A stretch of 29,408 nucleotides of DNA, from assembly GCA_023422565.1 (NCBI GenBank), contig JAFAGR010000065.1, positions 1 to 29,408 of the forward strand. Direction: 5' to 3'. Every line of letters begins with the position of its first letter. The first letter of the stretch is position 1. Below are positions 23,787 through 29,408 of the stretch, in pieces. Under the pieces are notes generated by a model. It ran no database searches. It saw only the letters and a list, made by a program, of their open reading frames with translations, and had not been told where the DNA came from. The translations under genes were made by a program, and so were the position numbers. The DNA comes from Bacteroidota bacterium (GTDB taxonomy: Bacteria; Bacteroidota; Bacteroidia; Chitinophagales; Chitinophagaceae).

Positions 23787-24356
23787 TTAAATTTTAATGC
23801 TGAGGATATGCGGAAGAATAAAATTTGCCATGAGAATACCGCCGGCCATAAAGCTAACGGTCGCAATCAGGGAGGGCCATTGCAGTGTACTGAGTCCCAT
23901 TATTGAATGACCGCTTGTGCAACCGCCTGCATATCTTGTTCCGAAGCCCACAAGTAGTCCGCCACCCACAAGCAAGATAAGGCCGCGAAGAGAGAGCAGT
24001 GATTCGACGCTAAAGATCTCAGCCGGCAGCATGTTGGCAGTATCCTGTATTCCATAGCCGGCAAGTTCCGCAGCAAGAGCCGGCGCAATTTTTATGCTTT
24101 CCGGATCAGGCAGGAACTGAGAGGCCAACACTGCTCCAATTAAAATCCCCAATACGAAAACGAGGTTCCAGGCTTCCTTGCGCCAATTGTATTTGAAGAA
24201 TTTTACATTCCCGGGAAAGCATGCAGCGCAGGCGTGGCGCAGATTTGCGGAAATTCCGAAGTGCTTGTTCCCAAGCAGTAAAAGTGCGGGTACGGTGAGG
24301 CCCATGATGGGTCCTGCAACATACCACGGCCATGGTTGCGATAAAAATTCAATCAT
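23787..24356 (-). CDS. YeeE/YedE-type sulfur transporter half
   Basis: A 189-residue membrane protein with about five helices. The signature G-F-G-T-R-Y-A-G-G-C-T-S-G-H-S-I-M-G is the classic YeeE/YedE repeat motif with its conserved cysteine. Other cysteines (H-A-C-A-A-C-F-P) lie in a loop near residues 42-48 and could also contact sulfur compounds. Its start overlaps the stop of the DUF6132-like gene by 8 bases, showing tight operon coupling, and its partner half follows after 6 bases. Together they would form one complete two-repeat channel. The substrate is inferred from the persulfide-handling neighbours. Confidence 0.88.
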   Translation of the reverse strand: MIEFLSQPWPWYVAGPIMGLTVPALLLLGNKHFGISANLRHACAACFPGNVKFFKYNWRKEAWNLVFVLGILIGAVLASQFLPDPESIKIAPALAAELAGYGIQDTANMLPAEIFSVESLLSLRGLILLVGGGLLVGFGTRYAGGCTSGHSIMGLSTLQWPSLIATVSFMAGGILMANFILPHILSIKI

Positions 24357-24567
24357 TGTTTTTTACTTTTTTGTAACGGCTGCTTTTAAATAAACCGAAA
24401 ACTAACGTTCCCAGGAGAGCGAAATAGGCCATACTGTTCCATGGGTTTGAAGTGATCGAGCACGTACCATTAAGGCATCCCACGTACCTCCAGTAAAGGT
24501 AGCCTGCGGCAAGGCCAACTAAGGCACCAATCAGGTACAATCTGTTATTTCTGATCCAGTCTTTCAT
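24349..24567 (-). CDS. Small DUF6132-like membrane protein with C-x4-C motif
   Basis: A 72-residue protein from ATG 24567 (M-K-D-W-I-R-N-N). A GTG at 24585 would add six residues. It has two transmembrane helices (about 8-25 and 42-62) and a short loop containing G-C-L-N-G-T-C-S-I-T, with the two cysteines near the membrane surface. This layout matches the DUF6132 family of Bacteroidota, often found beside YeeE/YedE genes. It overlaps both neighbours and is clearly part of the operon. A role as a sulfur-carrying accessory subunit is an inference from the cysteine pair and context. Confidence 0.75.
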   Translation of the reverse strand: MKDWIRNNRLYLIGALVGLAAGYLYWRYVGCLNGTCSITSNPWNSMAYFALLGTLVFGLFKSSRYKKVKNND

Positions 24568-24784
24568 TTGTATTTTCTTTTGCACTGTGTTGTTTGCGTG
24601 AATTAATATCGCACGATCCCCCGGCCCCGCAGCAAGTTACATTCGCTAACCCGGTAAAGAGGAAAAATGCGGCGATGAGGCCATACATCTGTTCCATTAT
24701 AATAAATGCCTGTATCAACAGGAGGAGGCCCACCCCGATCCTTATCCCGCGCATCCAGGTAAAGTTTACAAATAATTTTTTCAC
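24545..24784 (-). CDS. Small YgaP/DUF2892-like membrane protein with Cys-rich segment
   Basis: A 79-residue protein. Two hydrophobic helices lie at about 12-30 and 33-47, followed by N-V-T-C-C-G-A-G-G-S-C-D and a polar tail. The helix pair resembles the membrane part of YgaP (DUF2892), which in E. coli is fused to a rhodanese domain. Here the rhodanese is a separate gene just upstream, and the two overlap by 4 bases (ATGA type), so they are translationally coupled and may form the equivalent of YgaP as two chains. The three clustered cysteines could accept sulfur or bind metal. The family call is tentative. Confidence 0.7.
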   Translation of the reverse strand: MKKLFVNFTWMRGIRIGVGLLLLIQAFIIMEQMYGLIAAFFLFTGLANVTCCGAGGSCDINSRKQHSAKENTNERLDQK

Positions 24785-25050
24785 AGGTTTAAATTTTTAA
24801 TTACGTCATTAATTCCGCCGCCGTCAATCACATTTTTAATCTCTCCCTTGTTCAACAATATTGTTGCCATCCTGCTTCTAACGCCGCTTCTGCAATAAAC
24901 CAAAACCGGACCTTCCATCTTTTTCAGGTCGACGATTTTATCAGTGATCTGATCAACAGGAATATTCAATGCGCCGGGAATGTGGTAGCCGTTAAATTCT
25001 TCGGACGAGCGTACGTCTATGATTGTTTGAGGAATTGAAGTTGAATTCAT
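24781..25050 (-). CDS. Single-domain rhodanese (sulfurtransferase)
   Basis: An 89-residue protein, the whole of which is one rhodanese fold: I-I-D-V-R-S-S-E-E-F near residue 10, G-H/Y-H-I-P-G-A-L-N-I-P near 22-31, and the active loop V-Y-C53-R-S-G-V-R-S-R. C53 carries the persulfide; the following R-S-G-V-R-S is like that of single-domain GlpE/PspE enzymes. There is no signal peptide, so it is cytoplasmic. It is the first gene of a five-gene operon (rhodanese, YgaP-like, DUF6132-like, two YeeE/YedE halves) read from the Crp-type promoter at 25071-25115. Confidence 0.93.
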   Translation of the reverse strand: MNSTSIPQTIIDVRSSEEFNGYHIPGALNIPVDQITDKIVDLKKMEGPVLVYCRSGVRSRMATILLNKGEIKNVIDGGGINDVIKNLNL

Positions 25051-25070
25051 GGTAATTATGTTTTGAAATG

Positions 25071-25115
25071 CAAAACTGCTTCAATTCTGTCGGCCATTTG
25101 GTAACGAAAGTCACA
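25071..25115 (-). promoter_or_regulatory. Crp-type operator and -7 element of the rhodanese-YeeE operon
   Basis: On the minus strand the operator is TGTGACTTTCGTTACC (25100-25115): a perfect TGTGA half and a TTACC half with two changes from TCACA. Exactly 21 bases later comes CAGTTTTG (25071-25078), one mismatch from TAnnTTTG, then 20 bases to ATG 25050. The spacing is the same as at the three other sites of this island. Confidence 0.75.
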
Positions 25116-25131
25116 CAACCGGTTTTTAAGT

Positions 25132-25920
25132 TTATTTTAAGAACAATTCTTTAATGATAATATATAAGGCCACGAGTAACACGAACCATGCGAAAGCTTT
25201 CTTCAATTTGTTGCCGTCGATCTTTGTGCTCATCAGCCCACCGGTGATCACGCCGGCGATAGCTATGGCGCTAATGGTGAGCAGCAATGGCCACCTGACT
25301 TCGTATTGACCGGCATCTGCAACAAAGCCTGAGAGGCTGTTCATTGCGATGATTAGGAGAGAGGTGCCCACGGCGGTTTTCATAGGCAATTTTAACAGAA
25401 GAACAAGAGCGGGTATGAGGATGAAGCCTCCGCCTGCGCCGAGAAAGCCTGTGATCAATCCTATGCCGATTCCGTATAAATTGAGTTGAAAATAATTGTG
25501 CTGATGTATTGCGGCAGCCAATGATTCCTTTCTTCCACGCAACATAGCTATGGAAGCAAGGATCATCAAAACCGCAAAAAGCACCATGGTAAGGATGGCA
25601 AAGGAAAAAGTGAATGCACCTATTTGAATAAATTCGGGGATCGCCGGTATGATAAATTTTCTTGTGAAGAAAACAGTGGCGATGGAGGAGATTCCGAAGA
25701 GCAAAGCTGTTCTTAAATGAACGTATCCTTTGCGGAAATTATTTAGAGCCCCGGCCAGGCTTGTGATGCCCACAATAAAAAGGGAATAAGAAATTGCAAG
25801 GAGCGGAGAGAGGCCAAAAAGATAAACAAAAACAGGAACTGCCAGGATGGATCCTCCGCCCCCAATGAGACCCAATGATACACCAATAAAAAATGCCGCG
25901 ATGTAGCCGAGTATTTCCAT
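25132..25920 (-). CDS. TauE/SafE (TSUP) family permease
   Basis: A 262-residue protein with about eight transmembrane helices in two related halves. The half-signatures are G-L-I-G-G-G-G-S-I-L-A-V-P near residue 18 and G-F-L-G-A-G-G-G-F-I-L-I-P near residue 158, the duplicated glycine-rich motif of the TSUP family. Members export sulfite, sulfoacetate or other sulfur anions, and some import them. Next to a persulfide dioxygenase, whose product is sulfite, sulfite export is the best guess. It has its own Crp-type promoter. The candidate -7 element is only 8 bases before ATG 25920, so the mRNA should be almost leaderless. Confidence 0.9.
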   Translation of the reverse strand: MEILGYIAAFFIGVSLGLIGGGGSILAVPVFVYLFGLSPLLAISYSLFIVGITSLAGALNNFRKGYVHLRTALLFGISSIATVFFTRKFIIPAIPEFIQIGAFTFSFAILTMVLFAVLMILASIAMLRGRKESLAAAIHQHNYFQLNLYGIGIGLITGFLGAGGGFILIPALVLLLKLPMKTAVGTSLLIIAMNSLSGFVADAGQYEVRWPLLLTISAIAIAGVITGGLMSTKIDGNKLKKAFAWFVLLVALYIIIKELFLK

Positions 25921-25928
25921 ATGCCAGG

Positions 25929-25973
25929 CAAAGATGCGGAAGGTACCGCGTTTGGAAGGTGACTAATATCACG
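25929..25973 (-). promoter_or_regulatory. Crp-type operator and -7 element of the TauE/SafE gene
   Basis: The minus-strand operator is CGTGATATTAGTCACC (25958-25973), with a perfect GTGA-N6-TCAC core. Exactly 21 bases later is CATCTTTG (25929-25936), one mismatch from TAnnTTTG, then 8 bases to ATG 25920. It sits in the 59-base gap between the crp-family gene and the permease gene, so the regulator's own 3' edge carries its target. Confidence 0.8.
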
Positions 25974-25979
25974 CAATGA

Positions 25980-26612
25980 CTAATCTTTCCGGATCCATTC
26001 TATCGAATTTCTGTTGACCCGCACCCAACTCTTTGATTCCATCTTTTTCAAAAGTCTGCTGATCACCTCACGTGAAGAATTGAGATCGTTTGCAATTTCC
26101 TGGTGGGTGGTTTTCATCTTTGGGCCCAGCGTTTCAGATTGTTTTATCAGATACTTTTCAAGCCGCTGATCAAGATTTGTGAAAGCAATAGCGTCTATGG
26201 TTTTCAAAAGTTCTTCAAAGCGTTTACGGTACTCCGTTATTACGAAGGTGTACCAGCTTTTGTAGGTGCTCATCCATTTTTCCATATTCTGGATGGGAAT
26301 GGCGATCACTGTTGCATCCGTCAGCGCCTTCGCATGCACTTCACTGGCTTCGTGGTTGGATGCGCAGACCATGGAGAGCGAGCAAGCTTGCCCGGGATTG
26401 AGATTGTAAATGAAGAATTCTTTTCCTTCATCATCTTCACGGTAAAGTTTAACGATGCCTTCGGCCACAAGCATGGTGGAGCGTATCGTTTGCCCGACCT
26501 TCATTAATGATTCGCCTGCTTTCACTTCCCTCACCTCTGATTGCTCAAGAATCTCATTATAAAGATCTTCTTCAAGGCCGGGAAATAGTTTTTTCAGCGT
26601 ATTGAGGTCCAT
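25980..26612 (-). CDS. Crp/Fnr-family transcription regulator, likely controller of the sulfur island
   Basis: A 210-residue protein from ATG 26612 (M-D-L-N-T-L); ATG 26624 (M-H-S-F) is an alternative four codons upstream. Residues about 10-120 are the cyclic-nucleotide-binding beta-roll, and about 140-210 are the winged-helix DNA-binding domain. The recognition helix has R181-E182-V-I-S-R186, with the same R-E-x-x-x-R spacing as E. coli Crp R180-E181...R185, which reads the TGTGA half-site. There are only two cysteines, C77 and C83 (A-C-S-L-S-M-V-C), in the effector domain. The Arg/Ser set of a true cAMP pocket is not evident, and there is no FNR-type N-terminal iron-sulfur cluster. The frame extends upstream to 26723 but runs into dispersed repeat text, so that part is not likely translated. 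Confidence 0.9.
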   Translation of the reverse strand: MDLNTLKKLFPGLEEDLYNEILEQSEVREVKAGESLMKVGQTIRSTMLVAEGIVKLYREDDEGKEFFIYNLNPGQACSLSMVCASNHEASEVHAKALTDATVIAIPIQNMEKWMSTYKSWYTFVITEYRKRFEELLKTIDAIAFTNLDQRLEKYLIKQSETLGPKMKTTHQEIANDLNSSREVISRLLKKMESKSWVRVNRNSIEWIRKD

Positions 26613-26630
26613 GAACGAATGCATTTCCTG

Positions 26631-26638
26631 CAAAGATG
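26631..26638 (-). promoter_or_regulatory. Candidate -7 element of the crp-family gene
   Basis: CATCTTTG on the minus strand, identical to the element of the TauE/SafE gene, lies 6 bases before ATG 26624 and 18 before ATG 26612. There is no TGTGA-type site 21 bases further upstream, where the text is repeat-derived, so autoregulation by the same mechanism is not indicated. An AGGAA lies 12 bases before ATG 26612. Confidence 0.45.
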
Positions 26639-26733
26639 CGGGAAAGTTGCCGGTAGTTGGTGGTTGATAGTTTGTTAGTCGATAGTCATCAGTCTGAAGC
26701 CATTTAGTCGTGGCCCAAACCATTGCAACTCAA

Positions 26734-27195
26734 TTATACCCCTGAGGCTGTGATTTGGTTTACCAATTGAAGGTCTGGCTCAAAGATGATCTTTGATTTA
26801 ACGGAATTGGAGATAAGGCATGCGGCTTCAGATTTCTGCAGAACTTTCATCGCCTTTTCGCGGTCTTCTTCATTGTAGATTTGTACCACCGGTTTCAGCA
26901 CCACTTCGCTGACGATGTATTTTCCCTCAACGATTTCTAGTTTTCCAATGGCTTTTGATTTAAAACTCTCGTAGGAGAGTTTGAAATTTTCTGCGATTGC
27001 GAGGAAGGTTGTCATGAGGCAACTGTTGATTGCAGCCACAAATAGGTGTTCCGGGCTCCATACTCCGGCTATGCCATTCGGAAATTCAGGGGGCGTAGCC
27101 ACTTCAACTTCCTTTTGTAATACTTCAGAAGAAAGAGTTCCTTTTCTCGTTCCTGTCCATTCAACCGTTACATCATAAAAATGTTCTTTTGCCAT
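26734..27195 (-). CDS. OsmC-family peroxide/organic hydroperoxide reductase-like protein
   Basis: A 153-residue protein of normal OsmC length. The family layout is clear: an N-terminal beta-sheet (V-T-V-E-W-T-G-T-R-K-G), P-P-E-F-P-N-G...W-S-P-E-H-L-F-V-A-A-I-N-S-C59-L-M-T-T-F with the first catalytic cysteine, and E-A-A-C126-L-I-S-N-S with the second. OsmC/Ohr proteins reduce organic hydroperoxides through this cysteine pair, and relatives have been linked to persulfide handling. It acts in the cytoplasm. It stops about 110 bases upstream of the crp-family start, and its own promoter carries a Crp-type site with the same spacing as the rest of the island, which ties it to sulfur or redox stress. 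Confidence 0.92.
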   Translation of the reverse strand: MAKEHFYDVTVEWTGTRKGTLSSEVLQKEVEVATPPEFPNGIAGVWSPEHLFVAAINSCLMTTFLAIAENFKLSYESFKSKAIGKLEIVEGKYIVSEVVLKPVVQIYNEEDREKAMKVLQKSEAACLISNSVKSKIIFEPDLQLVNQITASGV

Positions 27196-27215
27196 AATAA
27201 TAATTTTTATGGCAG

Positions 27216-27260
27216 CAAAGATTGTGTCAATAAAGAGTTTAAACTGTGATCAAAGTCACC
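27216..27260 (-). promoter_or_regulatory. Crp-type operator and -7 element of the osmC-family gene
   Basis: The minus-strand operator is GGTGACTTTGATCACA (27245-27260): TCACA is perfect and the other half is one change from TGTGA. Exactly 21 bases later is AATCTTTG (27216-27223), one mismatch from TAnnTTTG, then 20 bases to ATG 27195. Confidence 0.8.
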
Positions 27261-27314
27261 CACTGAAAGAAAGTAAATCATACTTTGCCGGATATATTCG
27301 GCGGTTCAATTGAC

Positions 27315-28010
27315 TTAATACCCTTCAAATATTGTTGTGTCAATGGTTGTTTTCACTTTCTGGCCGATCACCTTTTCATGGGTTGTCTTAAGCAGGCTTA
27401 CAGTATCGCCCGGAAGCACCTCTCGTGTTATCGTTTCCACGAATTTTATTTTACCCTTCTTACCAAAATGATGGATACGATTTGTATTCCATGCCACCCC
27501 GCTTTTCCAGTAAGTTGAAATAGTTTTTTTTACTGTGTCGATTTCTATTTCGCCACCGGATAATTCTTCTGAATGATAAAAATATTTTTTACGATGATCA
27601 AATAAATAGACATCAAAAAATGCTCCTCCGCTTCCTGAATTTTGCTTGCTGTAAATGAAGAAATCAATGTAGCCGTCGAAGTTTAAGTCTTTAAAACTTT
27701 CAGCATGCTGCTCCTCCGCATAATAATCCGGATTCTTATAAAAATCGAGTTCATGCTGGGTAATGTCTGAATGAGTCAACAATGTTCTTTTTGTATTCAT
27801 TTCTTTTAATTCTAAATGAATACCGCCCTCTGCTGTTATAGTACTTTTCCAAAAAAGCCTTAACTGGTTTACCATAAAAGGTTTACTTACGGTAAAAAAT
27901 GTGTCACTGACGGAAGTATTAGCATAATGATCACTTTCGATATACCTAACAACGGTAGCGTTTTCTTTTGCGAAAAGAATAATGAAGAACGCGTAAAAGA
28001 TACTTTTCAT
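27315..28010 (-). CDS. Exported protein with XAC2610-like repeat pattern, function unknown
   Basis: A 231-residue protein with a short N-terminal hydrophobic stretch (residues 3-14), probably a signal peptide. The middle has F-K-D-L-N-F-D-G-Y-I-D-F-F-I-Y-S followed by G-S-G-G-A-F-F-D-V-Y-L-F-D. This is the D-x-N-F-D-G-Y-x-D calcium-loop-like pattern of XAC2610-related and FG-GAP-like exported proteins. The remaining sequence is beta-rich and ends F-E-G-Y. I see no catalytic motif. It lies 40 bases after the 28051-29058 gene on the same strand, so an operon is likely. The family call rests on one motif. Confidence 0.65.
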   Translation of the reverse strand: MKSIFYAFFIILFAKENATVVRYIESDHYANTSVSDTFFTVSKPFMVNQLRLFWKSTITAEGGIHLELKEMNTKRTLLTHSDITQHELDFYKNPDYYAEEQHAESFKDLNFDGYIDFFIYSKQNSGSGGAFFDVYLFDHRKKYFYHSEELSGGEIEIDTVKKTISTYWKSGVAWNTNRIHHFGKKGKIKFVETITREVLPGDTVSLLKTTHEKVIGQKVKTTIDTTIFEGY

Positions 28011-28050
28011 AACTTACCTAACATGGGTTGGTGCCTGTATATTTGTTTTC

Positions 28051-29058
28051 TTATAGGTCTTGTTCTTTGAAACGCCTGATTGCTTCATCATACTCAGCTT
28101 GAATTTCCTCTAACCTGTTTTTAAAAACATTTGGGTCTGGATAATTGTTAATGAATTTGGTTACCGCTTCGTGGTCTTCGTCCGTTTGTTTTTTCTTCAG
28201 ATAATTTACGAGTTTGTTGGACACCGACTTCTCAACAAAATGAAGTTTGTAGATGCCGTAGGTTGTGCCGGATGGGTGGGTGCCGCCATAAAATTTTTCA
28301 ATCAAAGCGTAAACGTCATCTCCTTTCTGAAAAACTGCATTTATCTGAATATTTCCAAGAATATTCTCTCCCCAAAAAGTGGTGTCAGAAATGTTTTTAA
28401 CTTCAAATATCACAAAGCTTTTCTCGTCCTCCGTTGTTATCATAATGTTGTTTCTATACGAAAACATCTTATTTCCCTCTGTTCTCATCCTGTCCCATTC
28501 CTGGGCGGTTTTATAAGGACTTCGCCTGCCCAGGTGATCTATATCCTCTTTTTTTTCAATAAAGCATTTATAAGTTTCAATACCATCTATTGAAAATATT
28601 TCCCAATTGTTTTCTAAAGTGGGAGTGTAAGTAAAGGCCTTGTTTTTATTGATCATTGGCTTTAGATGATAGATATGATCAGGGATTTTATAATTGCCTT
28701 TCTTAAAAGGGATACTGTCTAGTGTAACTATATCGGAACTAAAATTTGGAGTAAAAACTCTCATTGTATCTTTTTTAAAGACAATATCAAGGTAGAAGTC
28801 GCGACCTACGGTGCCTCCCATTGGAGTAGGTATCGGAATTATATCAAAGTGGTTTGGATATTCATAGGGTTTGGCGGGTTCTTTAAAGGAACCATGGTTA
28901 GGGACGATCTTCCAATTTTTATCAGACAAATCAACCAGTTTGCCATCCTTATATACTTTAAATTTTAGAAAGCCTCCATAAGCACCTGGTTGCGCAACAG
29001 CTTTTGCCGGGGAAAGAAAAATTAAAGAAAACAGGAGTATGAAAATGTTGTCTTTCAT
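28051..29058 (-). CDS. Exported protein, function unknown
   Basis: A 335-residue protein from ATG 29058 (M-K-D-N-I-F-I-L-L-F). An upstream TTG at 29067 would add three residues. A clear signal peptide ends near A-V-A-Q-P-G (about residue 24). The first part (Y-G-G-F-L-K-F-K-V-Y-K-D-G-K-L-V-D-L) resembles beta-sandwich exported proteins. The C-terminal 60 residues are helical and charged (K-K-K-Q-T-D-E-D-H-E-A-V-T-K-F, A-E-Y-D-E-A-I-R-R-F-K). I do not recognise a family. It is the first gene of a likely two-gene unit with 27315-28010. Confidence 0.65.
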   Translation of the reverse strand: MKDNIFILLFSLIFLSPAKAVAQPGAYGGFLKFKVYKDGKLVDLSDKNWKIVPNHGSFKEPAKPYEYPNHFDIIPIPTPMGGTVGRDFYLDIVFKKDTMRVFTPNFSSDIVTLDSIPFKKGNYKIPDHIYHLKPMINKNKAFTYTPTLENNWEIFSIDGIETYKCFIEKKEDIDHLGRRSPYKTAQEWDRMRTEGNKMFSYRNNIMITTEDEKSFVIFEVKNISDTTFWGENILGNIQINAVFQKGDDVYALIEKFYGGTHPSGTTYGIYKLHFVEKSVSNKLVNYLKKKQTDEDHEAVTKFINNYPDPNVFKNRLEEIQAEYDEAIRRFKEQDL

Positions 29059-29105
29059 GCTTATCAATTCATCATTTGTTACAATAATTCGTCTTAGAGT
29101 CGCTC

Positions 29106-29408
29106 TTATTTTTGAGTAGTACTTTTCAAATACAGCATATCATCAACCTCGGTTTTTAATTCTTCAGGCTGAATTTCTTTCTGGAAGAAAATTTCGTAAT
29201 ATGCCTTTACGAAGGCTGTAAGTGGTGTGGCAATGAAAGCGCCTATTACGCCGAATGCAGCACTCATGGCCATCAGCATAACAAGAATCGATACCGGATG
29301 TATTTTCATGGTGGAGGATCGGAGGCGCGGCATCAGTACATCAGCAATCAATTCATCAAGCGCAAGAAAGAAAATGGCAACCCACATGGCAGTGGATGGC
29401 GATATGGA
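29106..29408 (-). CDS. AI-2E family transporter, C-terminal part (runs off the window)
   Basis: The frame is open to the edge of the window, so only the last about 100 residues are visible. D-E-L-I-A-D-V-L-M-P-R-L, then S-S-T-M-K-I-H-P-V-S-I-L-V-M-L-M-A, then F-G-V-I-G-A-F-I-A-T-P-L-T-A-F-V-K match the conserved C-terminal block of the AI-2E/YdiK/PerM family: (V-L-x-P-R), (L-H-P), (G-x-x-G-x-x-x-A-x-P-L). Two transmembrane helices are visible. Members export small molecules or act as sodium/proton antiporters; many have no proven role in AI-2 transport. A 30-residue charged cytoplasmic tail ends the protein. Confidence 0.85.
   Translation of the reverse strand, partial: SISPSTAMWVAIFFLALDELIADVLMPRLRSSTMKIHPVSILVMLMAMSAAFGVIGAFIATPLTAFVKAYYEIFFQKEIQPEELKTEVDDMLYLKSTTQK

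Noticed and set aside
25060..25076. GTTTTG-type inverted repeat (GTTTTG / CAAAAC) just upstream of the rhodanese gene
   Set aside because: Short arms in AT-rich sequence that overlap the proposed -7 element; no second example, so not claimed as an operator.
26749..26764. TGTGATTTGGTTTACC, a fifth possible Crp-type site
   Set aside because: It lies inside the 3' end of the osmC coding region, one half-site is weak, and no nAnnTTTG follows at 21 bases on either strand, unlike the four accepted sites.

Overview
The window looks like a chromosomal segment of a Bacteroidota (Bacteroidetes) bacterium, probably Chitinophagaceae or a close relative. The family is an inference from moderate GC, AT-rich start regions mostly without Shine-Dalgarno sequences, several matches to the phylum's -7 promoter element (TAnnTTTG), and gene families typical of the group. 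I see no rRNA, tRNA, CRISPR array, prophage or insertion-sequence transposase.

Layout. Positions 1-5225 hold a small XRE-like regulator, an alpha/beta hydrolase with a small secreted protein, the first copy of a duplicated 138-aa gene, an outer-membrane phospholipase A-like protein and a beta-barrel-like exported protein. A 550-base gap with strong palindromes follows. Positions 5776-10753 hold a small membrane protein, a single-chain restriction-modification enzyme (PD-(D/E)XK nuclease plus N6-adenine methylase), a GYF-domain membrane protein and the second copy of the 138-aa gene, which shares a gapless 103-nt leader with the first. Positions 10754-13116 are repeat-rich and contain a DUF1801 protein and a DUF4242 protein. 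Positions 13117-21818 carry an M1 aminopeptidase, an oligopeptide-type binding lipoprotein, MsrA, a short MutS2 without an Smr domain and a PAS sensor histidine kinase. Positions 27315-29408 carry two unrecognised exported proteins and the end of an AI-2E-family transporter.

The most coherent unit is the sulfur island at 21832-27195, all on the minus strand. It encodes a persulfide dioxygenase-rhodanese fusion, two half-size YeeE/YedE transporter proteins, two small cysteine-bearing membrane proteins, a single-domain rhodanese, a TauE/SafE permease, a Crp/Fnr regulator and an OsmC protein. The likely joint role is uptake, export and detoxification of reactive sulfur (persulfide, thiosulfate, sulfite) and peroxides.

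The main discovery is regulatory. Each of the four transcription units of this island other than crp itself is preceded by a Crp-type palindrome (TGTGA-N6-TCACA-like), followed after exactly 21 nt by an 8-mer of the form nAnnTTTG and then the first start codon. Four of four share this geometry, which fits a class II activator position near -41.5. The local regulator has a Crp-like recognition helix (R-E-x-x-x-R) and a single C-x5-C cysteine pair that could sense persulfide or redox state.
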